52,279 nt of DNA from Actinomadura chibensis NBRC 106107. Lineage in GTDB: Bacteria > Actinomycetota > Actinomycetes > Streptosporangiales > Streptosporangiaceae. The stretch covers positions 1-52,279 of the forward strand of contig NZ_BCQP01000078.1 of assembly GCF_001552135.1 (NCBI RefSeq). Direction: 5' to 3'. The notes below the pieces were generated by a model, which saw only the letters and a program-made list of their open reading frames with translations, had not been told where the DNA came from and searched no databases. Of the stretch, positions 44,556 through 52,279 are shown one piece after another; within the stretch, counting starts at the first letter, position 1, and every line of letters begins with the position of its first letter. The position numbers and the translations under genes were made by a program.

Positions 44556-44687
44556 TAGCATGGTGGGCGATGGGCCTTCACGAGGTGGGACGGCGAGCTA
44601 GCCGCGCCGAGCTGGGGAACGAGCAGTCGTGCCCGGCCCGGCTCGGCGGTGTGCGCCCTCGTCCCATCGACCTCGTGAGGCCGTCCC
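44556..44687 (+). promoter_or_regulatory. Structured leader of alaS with a paired Shine-Dalgarno (candidate RNA switch)
   Basis: TAGCAT (44556-44561) is a likely -10, so the leader would start near 44569. P1: GGCC (44573-44576) and TCACGAGGT (44578-44586) pair with ACCTCGTGA (44670-44678) and GGCC (44679-44682), 13 bp with one bulged U, enclosing the whole Shine-Dalgarno GAGG (44677-44680). Then GGGACG (44587-44592) with CGTCCC (44660-44665), CGCCGAGC (44605-44612) with GCTCGGCG (44641-44648), and apical ACGA-GCAG-TCGT (44619-44630). CGTCCCAT is duplicated at 44660 and 44682, so TGGGACGGC (44586-44594) could instead pair with GCCGTCCCA (44680-44688) over the start codon. No T-box sequence is visible. 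Confidence 0.6.
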
Positions 44688-47312
44688 ATGCGCTCTGCTG
44701 ACATTCGCTCGGCATTCCTTGACTTCTTCCAGGACCGCGACCACCGCGTCGTGCCGTCCAGCCCGCTGATCCCGTCCGACCCGACGCTGCTGCTGGCGAA
44801 CGCGGGCATGAACCAGTTCAAGCCGTACTTCCTCGGCGAGACGGCGCCGGAGCATTCGCGGGCGGTGTCCGTGCAGAAATGCGCGCGCACGTCCGACATC
44901 GAGAACGTGGGCCGCACCACGCGGCACGCGACGTTCTTCGAAATGCTCGGCAACTTCTCCTTCGGCGACTACTTCAAGGCCGAGGCGATCTCCTGGGCGT
45001 GGGAGCTCTTCACACGCCATTACAACCTCGACCCGGAACGCCTCTGGGTGACCGTTTACCTGGACGACGACGAAGCGGCGCGGATATGGCGGAGCGTCGG
45101 CGTCCCGGCGGCGCGGATCCAGCGCCTCGGAATGGAGGACAACTACTGGTCGATGGGCGTTCCCGGCCCGTGCGGGCCGTCCTCGGAACTGCATTACGAC
45201 CGGGGGCCGTCCTTCGGCCGCGAGGGCGGGCCCGCCGCGGACGGCGAGCGCTACCAGGAACTGTGGAACCTCGTCTTCATGCAGAACCTGCGCGGCGAGG
45301 GAACGGGCAAGGGCGGATATCCGATCCTCGGCGAACTGCCCGCGAAGAACATCGACACCGGGCTCGGCCTCGACCGGCTCGCCGCGATCCTCCAGGACGT
45401 GGACACGGTGTGCGAGACGGACCTGCTCTTGCCGACGTTCCGGCTCCTCCAGGAGATGGCGGGCCGCGAGTACCCGGGGCGCGACGGAAGCGACGAGTCG
45501 ACGTCGTTCCGGATCGTCGCGGAGCATTCGCGGTCGGTCGCGTTCCTCATCGCGGACGGCGTCCTGCCCGCGCGGGACGGCCGCGGCTACGTGCTGCGCC
45601 GCCTGATGCGCCGCGCCGTCCGGCACGCGCGCAAGCTCGGCATCGACGAACCGGTGCTGCCGGAGCTGACGGCCAGCGTCGTCGGGAACCTCGGCACGAC
45701 CTGGCCGGAGCTGACCCGGCAGGCGGGCCTGATCCGGCGGGTCGTGTCGGCCGAGGAGGAGGGCTTCGACCGGACGCTCCGCCAGGGCTCCCAGCTCCTC
45801 GACGCGGCGATCGCCCGCGCGAGCGGCACGATCTCCGGGCGCACCGCGTTCGAGCTGCACGACACCTACGGCTTCCCCATCGACCTCACCGTCGACGCGG
45901 CGCGCTCGGCGGGCCTCACCGTCGACGAGACCGAGTTCGCGGAGCTGCTCGAAGACCAGCGCCGCCGGGCGCAGCGGGCGGGCCGGGGCCGCAAGGGCGA
46001 CGCGGTCGCGCGCGCGGACGCCTACCGGCGGATCACGGCGGAGCACGGCTTCACCGACTTCGTCGGCCACTCCGTGACGAACGCGGAGACGGACGTCCTC
46101 GCGCTGCTCGACTCCGACGGTCCCCTTCCGAGCGCGGTGGAGGGCGACGAGGTCGAGCTGATCCTGACGCGCACGCCGTTCTACGCGGAGTCCGGCGGCC
46201 AGGTCGGGGACACGGGCGTCGTGCGCACCTCGTCCGCGACGCTCCAGGTCCTCGACACCCGGCTCGGCCTGGACGGCCTGCACGTCCACACCGTCCGCGT
46301 CCTGGACGGCGAGGTGCGTCCCGGCACGGCGGCGGAGGCGGTCGTCGACGCGGACCGCCGGGCGGCGACCGCGCGCTCGCACAGCGCGACCCACGTCCTG
46401 CACGCGATGCTGCGCCGCCACCTCGGCGACCACGCGGCGCAGCGCGGCTCCCGCGTCGAGCCCGGACGCCTCCGGTTCGACTTCGCCCACTTCTCGTCCT
46501 TCGAGACCGGGCCCGTGCAGACGCTCGTCAACGACTACCTGCTGGACGATCCCGACGTCCGCGTTTGGGAGGCGTCCCGCGCCGAGGCGGAGGCGGCGGG
46601 GGCGTACGCGCTGTTCGGCGAGAAGTACGGCGAGTCGGTGCGCATCGTGGACATCGGCGACGCGTCCCGCGAACTGTGCGGCGGGACCCATGTCGGGCAC
46701 GGCTCCCAGGCGGGGCCCGTCCACATCGTCGGCGAATCGTCCATCGGCACCGGCCTGCGCCGCATCGAAGCCCTCACCGGCTCAGACGCGCTCCGCCACT
46801 ACGACCACCAGCAGGCGCTCCTCACCGAACTGGCAGGGCTGCTGAACACCCGCCCCGACCAGGCGCCGGAAAAACTGCGCCAACGCCTGGAAACACTGGC
46901 CGAGACCCAGCACCACCTGGAAACCCTGCGCCGCGCCGAACTCGACGCGCACGCGGAACGCCTCGCCTCCCAGGCGGAACCGGTCCCGGGCGGCTGGCTG
47001 CTGGCGAGTTCGGTCCCGTCCCTGACCAGCGGTGACCTGCGCACCGTCGCGACCGGCGTCCTCACCCGGCGCGGCCCCCGCGGCATCGTCATCCTGGGCA
47101 CGACGACCGAAGGGAAGGCCGCGCTGGTCGCCGCGACGAACACCGGCATCCAGGCCCGCGACGTCCTCACCACCGCGGCACGCGAGGTAGGCGGCGGCGC
47201 GGGCGGCAAGGGCCCGACGGCGAACGCGGGCGGCCGCCGCCCCGACCGCCTCCCCCAGGCGCTCACCACGGCGGCGACGGAGGCCCGCGCGATCCTCGCG
47301 ACCCTCCCCTGA
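44688..47312 (+). CDS. alaS: Alanyl-tRNA synthetase (possibly a second copy)
   Basis: 874 aa, class II synthetase that charges tRNA-Ala. Catalytic domain with FQDRDHRVVPSSPLIPSDPTLLLANAGMNQFKPYFLG and RTSDIENVGRTTRHATFFEMLGNFSFGDYFK; editing domain with the zinc site His565-SAT-His569 and Cys664-GGTH668; C-terminal coiled coil and DHHA1-like end (GGGAGGKGPTANAGGRRPDRLPQAL). All parts of AlaRS are present. The sequence differs in many places from what I remember of housekeeping actinobacterial AlaRS, and the usual neighbours (ruvX, aroE) are absent. It may thus be a paralogue, perhaps for resistance to an AlaRS inhibitor; the other copy is not in the window. ATG with GAGG 7 nt upstream, inside a stem. 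Confidence 0.93.
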   Translation: MRSADIRSAFLDFFQDRDHRVVPSSPLIPSDPTLLLANAGMNQFKPYFLGETAPEHSRAVSVQKCARTSDIENVGRTTRHATFFEMLGNFSFGDYFKAEAISWAWELFTRHYNLDPERLWVTVYLDDDEAARIWRSVGVPAARIQRLGMEDNYWSMGVPGPCGPSSELHYDRGPSFGREGGPAADGERYQELWNLVFMQNLRGEGTGKGGYPILGELPAKNIDTGLGLDRLAAILQDVDTVCETDLLLPTFRLLQEMAGREYPGRDGSDESTSFRIVAEHSRSVAFLIADGVLPARDGRGYVLRRLMRRAVRHARKLGIDEPVLPELTASVVGNLGTTWPELTRQAGLIRRVVSAEEEGFDRTLRQGSQLLDAAIARASGTISGRTAFELHDTYGFPIDLTVDAARSAGLTVDETEFAELLEDQRRRAQRAGRGRKGDAVARADAYRRITAEHGFTDFVGHSVTNAETDVLALLDSDGPLPSAVEGDEVELILTRTPFYAESGGQVGDTGVVRTSSATLQVLDTRLGLDGLHVHTVRVLDGEVRPGTAAEAVVDADRRAATARSHSATHVLHAMLRRHLGDHAAQRGSRVEPGRLRFDFAHFSSFETGPVQTLVNDYLLDDPDVRVWEASRAEAEAAGAYALFGEKYGESVRIVDIGDASRELCGGTHVGHGSQAGPVHIVGESSIGTGLRRIEALTGSDALRHYDHQQALLTELAGLLNTRPDQAPEKLRQRLETLAETQHHLETLRRAELDAHAERLASQAEPVPGGWLLASSVPSLTSGDLRTVATGVLTRRGPRGIVILGTTTEGKAALVAATNTGIQARDVLTTAAREVGGGAGGKGPTANAGGRRPDRLPQALTTAATEARAILATLP

Positions 47313-47351
47313 CCAGAACGGGCCGCCCGGAGAACCGGGCGGCCCGTTCAC

Positions 47352-47428
47352 TGGTCGGGCTGGCGGGATTTGAACCCACGACCCCCGGCACCCAAAGCCG
47401 GTGCGCTACCAAACTGCGCTACAGCCCG
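47352..47428 (-). tRNA. tRNA-Pro (UGG anticodon)
   Basis: 77 nt with an encoded CCA end. Acceptor stem CGGGCTG/CAGCCCG, D arm AGCGCAGTTTGGTAGCGC, anticodon stem CCGGC/GCCGG with loop TTTGGGT (anticodon TGG), T arm with GGTTCAAAT. It reads CCA and wobble CCN codons. Converges on alaS, 39 nt after its stop. Confidence 0.97.
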
Positions 47429-47559
47429 CACGTCACGACGACGCGAGAAGTCTAGACCCCATCCGCCACGGCCCGCTCGGCCTCCCGGGCGGCCCGCCCA
47501 CCCCCGCGAACCCTGTACGCTACGGGATGGCGAAAGAGGCCTCACCCCTTTATTCGCGC

Positions 47560-47630
47560 GCGGGCGTAGCTCAATGGTAGAGCCCCAGTCTTCCAAACTG
47601 GCTACGCGGGTTCGATTCCCGTCGCCCGCT
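47560..47630 (+). tRNA. tRNA-Gly (UCC anticodon)
   Basis: 71 nt, acceptor stem GCGGGCG/CGCCCGC with discriminator T, D arm GCTCAATGGTAGAGC, anticodon stem CCAGT/ACTGG with loop CTTCCAA (anticodon TCC), T arm CGGGTTCGATTCCCG. CCA is not encoded. It reads GGA and GGG codons. Divergently oriented from tRNA-Pro, 131 bp away. Confidence 0.97.
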
Positions 47631-47718
47631 CTCGTCTTGAAAGGTCCAGGTCAGCTCGGGCGCGCCTGGACGCCTTCCACGAACAAACCACCCGCTGCTG
47701 GATGGCATTCGGGCCGTA

Positions 47719-47979
47719 TCAACGTCCCGTTCCGGGGATGCCGGAGCCGTCTCTGAAGGCTCTGGCCACTTCTTCTCGAACTCGGCGGTAGAGGTGCTTA
47801 TGGAGGGTCGCGTCCAGGCCCTCGGCCCGGAAGACCGCCTCCGTGAAGGCGTCCACGTCGTTAGGCGGCGAGTCGCACAGCGCTCCCTGGTCCTCCGGCG
47901 AGAGGCAGAACCCGAGACCGACGCACAGATCACGGAGCAGAAAGGCGACTTCATCGGGGGACAGCTTCGCCGATTCCAT
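47719..47979 (-). CDS. Small conserved hypothetical protein
   Basis: 86 aa, predicted all-helical and cytoplasmic: MESAKLSPDEVAFLLRDLCVGLGFCLSPEDQGALCDSPPNDVDAFTEAVFRAEGLDATLHKHLYRRVREEVARAFRDG. Three cysteines (19, 25, 35). The balanced charge pattern and regular helices argue that it is a real gene, and I recall similar short actinobacterial proteins without known function. GGAG lies only 2 nt before the ATG, so initiation may be leaderless or weak. Downstream of it, on the other strand, is tRNA-Gly. Confidence 0.7.
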   Translation of the reverse strand: MESAKLSPDEVAFLLRDLCVGLGFCLSPEDQGALCDSPPNDVDAFTEAVFRAEGLDATLHKHLYRRVREEVARAFRDGSGIPGTGR

Positions 47980-48060
47980 AGCTCCATGTTGGCGTACGCG
48001 GTTGGCGGCGCGGGCGACTGGCGCCAGCGGCGGGACGGCTCGGGCTCCGGCGCTCGGGCC

Positions 48061-48066
48061 TACTAT
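48061..48066 (+). promoter_or_regulatory. -10 element of the two-domain VOC gene (leaderless)
   Basis: TACTAT ends 8 nt before ATG 48075. No -35 of note. The 8 nt between leave no room for a normal Shine-Dalgarno. Confidence 0.45.
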
Positions 48067-48074
48067 CGGGGCGT

Positions 48075-48812
48075 ATGGGGCTGCAGCTTGTTCAGGTGAA
48101 TTTCAAGGCTCGGGACGACGCGGCGCTCGGACGGTTCTGGGCGGACGCGCTCGGGTGGGGCGTTTCCAGTGAGGGGCCCGGCGTGACGAACGTCGAGCCC
48201 GTGGGGTTCTCCTGGCCCGATCCGACGGCCGTCTGCGTGGATTTCGTGACCGTGCCGGATCCGGAGACGGTGAAGGACCGGGTGCATCTTGATCTCGCTA
48301 CTACGTCTGAGGCTCATCAGGCGGAGTTGGTCGCGCGGCTGAGGGAACTGGGGGCTACGCCTGCTGATGTGGGGCAGGGCGACGTTCCTTGGGAGGTCAT
48401 GGCCGACCCTGAGGGCAACGTGTTCTGCGTGCTGGAGCCTCGGGAGGTCTACCGGGACACCGGGCCGATCGCCGTGGTGGTCGTCGACTGCGCGGATCCG
48501 CGGGCCATCGCCCGGTTCTGGGACGAGGCGCTCGACTGGACCCTCCACGAGCTGACCGACGACCACGCGGTGCTGCGTGCGAGCGAGGGCGTCGGTCCGT
48601 ATCTGGAGTTCCTTCGCAAGTCCGGCGAGAGGGCGTGGTGGAACCGCATCCATCTCGATGTGCTGCCGTCCCCCGTCGAGGACAAGGAGGCCGAGGTGGC
48701 CCGGCTGCGGGGCCTCGGCGCGACCGACCTCGACGTCGGCCAGGGGGATGTGCCGTGGACGGTCCTCGCCGATCCGGAGGGCAACGAGTTCTGCGTCCTC
48801 GGCAGGGGCTGA
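48075..48812 (+). CDS. Two-domain VOC (glyoxalase-like) protein
   Basis: 245 aa, two tandem VOC domains (about 1-122 and 128-244) with clearly related ends: VGQGDVPWEVMADPEGNVFCVLEPRE and VGQGDVPWTVLADPEGNEFCVLGRG. The first begins LVQVNFKARDDAALGRFWADALGW, the second AVVVVDCADPRAIARFWDEALDW. This is the Glyoxalase_6-like layout of actinobacterial proteins of unknown substrate. The internal duplication gives one protein a pseudo-dimeric VOC unit. Base composition at third positions is somewhat lower in GC in parts of the first domain. Located 63 bp before fdhA on the same strand. Confidence 0.85.
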   Translation: MGLQLVQVNFKARDDAALGRFWADALGWGVSSEGPGVTNVEPVGFSWPDPTAVCVDFVTVPDPETVKDRVHLDLATTSEAHQAELVARLRELGATPADVGQGDVPWEVMADPEGNVFCVLEPREVYRDTGPIAVVVVDCADPRAIARFWDEALDWTLHELTDDHAVLRASEGVGPYLEFLRKSGERAWWNRIHLDVLPSPVEDKEAEVARLRGLGATDLDVGQGDVPWTVLADPEGNEFCVLGRG

Positions 48813-48875
48813 GGTGTTTCGCCCCTGGGGCGTCGGGTAGGTGGGACGGCGCGCCGAGGTGAGGGGTGGTGTGAC

Positions 48876-51800
48876 GTGGGCGTTCGCACTTGGATCGGGT
48901 CGTGGCCCGTCTACCGCCAGTTCACCGGGGACGACCCGCTCGGGCGGGGTGCCGCAGCGAAGAGCGCGGGCTCCGAGCGGATCAAGGCGCGGGTGAGCAC
49001 GGCCGACAAGGTCGTGAAGTCCGTCTGCCCGTACTGCGCCGTCGGCTGCGGGCAGGACGTGTACGTCCAGGACGGCAAGGTCACCCAGATCGAGGGCGAC
49101 CCGGACTCACCGGTCAGCCGGGGGCGGCTGTGCCCGAAGGGCTCGGCCAGCCTCCAGCTGACCACCGGGTCCGCCCGCGAGTACCGGGTGCTGTACCGGC
49201 GCCCGCACGGCACCGACTGGGAGCCGCTCGACCTCGACACCGCGATGGACATGATCGCCGACCGGGTGATCGAGGCGCGGCGGCGGGGGTGGCAGCAGGA
49301 GGAGGACGGCGTCCCGGTGCGGCGCACGCTGGGCCTCGCGAGCCTCGGCGGCGCGACCCTCGACAACGAGGAGAACTACCTGATCAAGAAGCTGTTCACC
49401 GCGCTCGGCGCGGTGCAGATCGAGAATCAGGCCCGCATTTGACACTCCTCCACCGTTCCCGGTCTGGGAACCTCGTTCGGACGCGGCGGCGCGACCACCT
49501 TCCAGCAGGATCTGCAGAACGCGGACTGCATCGTCATCCAGGGCTCGAACATGGCCGAGTGCCATCCGGTCGGGTTCCAGTGGGTGATGGAGGCGAAGGC
49601 GCGCGGCGCGAAGCTGGTCCACGTCGACCCGCGGTTCACGCGGACGAGCGCCGTGGCCGACGCGCACGTGCCGCTGCGCGCCGGTAGCGACATCGCGTTC
49701 CTCGGCGGGATCGTCAACTACGTCCTGCAGAACGAGAAGTACTTCCGCGACTACGTGGTCGCGTACACGAACGCGCCGGTGATCCTGTCGGAGGACTTCC
49801 GCGACACCGAGGACCTGGACGGCGTGTTCTCCGGCCTGGACCCGGAGAAGCGCGTGTACGACCACACGACCTGGCAGTACGCGGGGATGAACGTCCAGTC
49901 GGCGGCCGGCGAGCGGGACATGCAGTGGGACGAGCGCGCCCCGGCCGTATCCGAGGCGGGCCGCGGCGAGGCGCACGGCTCGGGCGGCGCCGCGATCGGC
50001 GAGGGCACGCCGGAGCGCGACCTGACGCTGGAGCACCCCCGGTGCGTGTTCCAGGTGCTCAAGCGGCACTACTCGCGGTACACGCCGGAGATGGTCGAGC
50101 GGATCTGCGGCGTCTCGCAGGACCGGTTCCGCGAGGTCTGCGAGCTGGTCACGGAGAACTCCGGACCCGACCGGACGACGGCGTTCGCGTACGCGGTCGG
50201 CTGGACGCAGCACACGGTCGGCGTCCAGTACATCCGGACGGCCTCGATCCTGCAGTCGCTGCTGGGCAACATCGGGCGTCCGGGCGGCGGGATCCTGGCG
50301 CTGCGCGGGCACGCGTCCATCCAGGGCTCGACGGACATCCCGACGCTGTTCAACCTGCTCCCCGGGTACATCCCGATGCCGCACGCCCACACCAACGAGA
50401 CCCTGGACGCGTTCGTCCAGGCGGAGTCGGCGGAAAAGGGCTTCTGGGGCAACATGCGCTCCTACATCGTCAGCCTGCTGAAGGCGTACTGGGGCGACGC
50501 CGCGACGGAGGACAACGACTTCTGCTTCGACTACCTGCCCAGGCTGACCGGGTCGCACAGCACCTACGAGACGGTGATGGCCCAGATCAACGGCCTGTGC
50601 AAGGGCTACTTCCTGATGGGCGAGAACCCGGCGGTCGGGTCGGCCAACGCGAAGCTCCAGCGGCTCGGGATGGCGAACCTGGACTGGCTGGTCGTCCGCG
50701 ACTTCTCGCTGATCGAGTCCGCGACGTGGTGGAAGGACGGCCCGGAGATCGAGACGGGCGAGATGCGCACCGAGGACATCGGCACCGAGGTGTTCTTCAT
50801 GCCCGCCGCCACGCACACCGAGAAGGACGGCAGCTTCACCAACACGCAGCGGATGCTGCAATGGCACCACCAGGCCGTCGAGCCCGCCGGGGAGGCGCGC
50901 AGCGAGCTGTGGTTCATGTACCACCTGGGCCGCATCATCCGGGAGAAGCTCGCCGGGTCGACGGACGAGAGGGACCGCCCGCTGCTCGACCTCGTCTGGG
51001 ACTACCCGGTCCAGGGCAGGCTGGACGAACCCGACGCCGAGGCCGTCCTCGCCGAGATCAACGGCCGGGACGCGGACGGGAACCCGCTGTCGTCCTACAC
51101 CCAGCTCAAGGACGACGGGTCCACGTCGTGCGGCTGCTGGATCTACTGCGGCTGCTACGCGGACGGCGTCAACCAGCCCGCCCGCCGCAAGCCCGGCTCC
51201 GAGCAGAGCTGGGTCGCGCCGGAGTGGGGCTGGGCGTGGCCCATGAACCGCCGCATCCTGTACAACCGGGCGTCCGCCGACCCGGACGGCAACCCGTGGA
51301 GCGACCGCAAGGCCCTCGTCTGGTGGGACGCCGAGAAGGGCGAGTGGACGGGCCACGACGTGCCCGACTTCGTCGCCGACCGTCCGCCCGACTACCGGCC
51401 GCCGGACGACGCGAGAGGCCCGGACGCGCTCGCCGGGGACGACCCGTTCATCATGCAGGCGGACGGCAAGGCGTGGCTGTACGTCCCGGCCGGGCTGACG
51501 GACGGCCCGCTCCCCGCGCACTACGAGCCGCAGGAGTCGCCGTTCACGAACGCGCTGTACGGGCAGCAGCGCAACCCCGTCCGGCACCTGCTGCCGCCGC
51601 ATCCGGACGACCGGTTCGCGCCGAGCGACGGCGCGCCGGGCGCGGACGTGTTCCCGTTCGTCGCGACGACGTACCGGCTCACCGAGCACCACACGGCGGG
51701 CGGCATGTCGCGCTGGCAGCCCTACCTGGCGGAGCTGCAGCCGGAGTTCTTCTGCGAGGTGTCGCCTGAGCTGGCGGCCGAGCGCGAACTCGAACACGGC

Positions 51801-52127
51801 GGCTGGGCGACGATCGTCAGCCCGCGCAACGTGGTCGAGGCGCGAGTCCTCGTCACCGACCGGATGGCCCCGCTCACCGTGGACGGGCGGACGCTCCACC
51901 AGGTCGGCCTCCCCTACCACTGGGGCCCGAACGGCTACAGCAGGGGCGACGCGGCGAACGAGCTGCTGCACCTCGCGCTGGACCCGAACACCCACATCCA
52001 GGAGGCGAAGGCGCTCGCGGTCGACATCCGGCCGGGACGGCGGCCGCGCGGGCGGGACGCGGCGGCGCTCGTCCGCGCGTACCGGGACCGCGCCGGGATC
52101 ACCGCCGAGACCGGCACCGAGACCTAG
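48876..52127 (+). CDS. fdhA: Selenocysteine-containing formate dehydrogenase, alpha subunit
   Basis: 1083 aa, read through the in-frame UGA at 49440-49442 as Sec189 (context NQARI-U-HSSTVPGLG). Molybdopterin oxidoreductase: an N-terminal [4Fe-4S] motif with Cys51, Cys54, Cys58 and Cys86 (CPYCAVGCG, GRLCPKGSAS), LASLGGATLDNEENYLIKKLF before the Sec, then GTSFGRGGATTFQQDLQNADCIVIQGSNMAECHPVGFQW and HVDPRFTRTSAVADAHVPLRAGSDIAFL. The C-terminal molydopterin-dinucleotide-binding domain starts about residue 900. A cysteine group Cys752, 754, 758, 760 (SCGCWIYCGCY) lies in an insert and may bind a metal. It oxidises formate to CO2. GTG start; no Tat signal. No beta or gamma subunit in the window. 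Confidence 0.95.
49443..49478 (+). promoter_or_regulatory. SECIS element of fdhA
   Basis: GTTCCC (49455-49460) and GGGAAC (49466-49471) form a perfect 6-bp stem around loop GGTCT (49461-49465). The loop begins 19 nt after the UGA, i.e. after 18 intervening nt. From memory the E. coli fdhF SECIS has the same GGUCU loop at the same spacing, the site bound by SelB. Confidence 0.85.
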
Positions 52128-52279
52128 CCCGCGAGACCGGCGGCGGACCGCACGGCCCGCTCGATCGCGTCGTCGTCGGCGGGCGGGACCGCGCGCAGGT
52201 CGAGCAGGCAGCGGCCGTCGTCGACGCGTCCCATCACGGCGGGCGCGCCGAGCCGCAGCCGCGCCGCGTACGGCTCGGG
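52124..52279 (-). CDS. selA: Selenocysteine synthase (L-seryl-tRNA(Sec) selenium transferase), C-terminal end
   Basis: The last 51 codons of a gene entering from the right edge: PEPYAARLRLGAPAVMGRVDDGRCLLDLRAVPPADDDAIERAVRSA, ending TAG at 52124-52126. The LR(x)G(x)P-(x)V(x)GR(V/I)-(x)DGR-(x)LLDLR-T/AV(x)P pattern is the usual SelA C-terminus. SelA is a PLP enzyme that converts Ser-tRNA(Sec) to Sec-tRNA(Sec) with selenophosphate. Its presence opposite fdhA supports the recoding of the UGA. Its stop overlaps the fdhA stop on the other strand by 2 bp. Catalytic residues are outside the window. Confidence 0.85.
   Translation of the reverse strand, partial: PEPYAARLRLGAPAVMGRVDDGRCLLDLRAVPPADDDAIERAVRSAAGLAG

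Noticed and set aside
44509..44687. T-box leader before alaS.
   Set aside because: Neither the T-box sequence nor a specifier loop with an Ala codon in the proper place is visible.
47433..47718. selC (tRNA-Sec) among the tRNAs near fdhA.
   Set aside because: Only tRNA-Pro(UGG) and tRNA-Gly(UCC) are present; no tRNA with a UCA anticodon and long acceptor/variable arms is seen in the window.
48876..49687. fdhA as a pseudogene or two genes split by a stop codon.
   Set aside because: The stop is a UGA at the catalytic Sec position, both sides stay in one frame, a SECIS-like hairpin follows and selA is adjacent.

Overview
This is a 52 kb high-GC chromosomal segment from an actinomycete. The gene order (proA-proB-obgE-rpmA-rplU-rne, the mreBCD/mrdA/rodA cluster, tig-clpP1-clpP2-clpX) and the protein sequences suggest the Streptosporangiales/Thermomonosporaceae (Actinomadura-like); that placement is inference. 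I see no insertion sequence, prophage or CRISPR array. Many genes use GTG starts and 4-bp stop/start overlaps.

Layout. 1-268: start of a Tat-exported protein. 351-4824 (minus): proline synthesis (proA, proB), the GTPase Obg and ribosomal proteins L27 and L21, with a terminator between rpmA and obgE and a long structured leader before rplU. 5208-11681 (minus): RNase E/G, a DUF2344 protein and its B12-binding radical SAM partner, separated by hairpin clusters. 11742-17668 (minus): the cell-wall elongation genes mreB, mreC, mreD, mrdA (PBP2), rodA. 18129-22013 (minus): ndk, a membrane transporter-like protein, DUF4233 protein, folC. 22069-23271 (plus): a second, divergent FolC/Mur-ligase-like protein. 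23243-26936 (minus): a membrane-anchored protein with decapeptide repeats, and valS. 27104-28555 (plus): a two-component system. 28558-34033 (minus): a VOC protein, then clpX, clpP2, clpP1 and trigger factor. 34343-35428 (plus): DMT-like membrane protein. 35480-38032 (minus): Tex with an RGG-like tail. 38284-40187 (plus): a second two-component system. 40207-44508: cupin/MarR pair, a secreted GH18 chitinase, YceI/HxlR pair. 44688-47312 (plus): an alanyl-tRNA synthetase behind a structured leader. 47352-47630: tRNA-Pro(UGG) and tRNA-Gly(UCC). 47719-48812: small conserved protein and a two-domain VOC protein. 48876-52127 (plus): a selenocysteine formate dehydrogenase read through an in-frame UGA, meeting the end of selA on the other strand.

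Most notable. (1) The UGA at 49440-49442 in fdhA is followed by a hairpin whose GGUCU loop and 18-nt spacing match the E. coli fdhF SECIS as I remember it, and the convergent gene is selA; the fdhA and selA stop codons overlap. (2) The roughly 120-nt alaS leader can pair its Shine-Dalgarno completely and contains a duplicated CGTCCCAT that allows an alternative helix over the start codon, so it is a candidate undescribed RNA switch. (3) Four genes have a -10-like hexamer exactly 8 nt before the start codon, which suggests leaderless mRNAs. (4) Several promoter regions carry clear dyads or direct repeats (mreB, the 20.1 kb transporter, cupin/marR, chitinase), and one repeated hairpin element follows both ndk and clpX.
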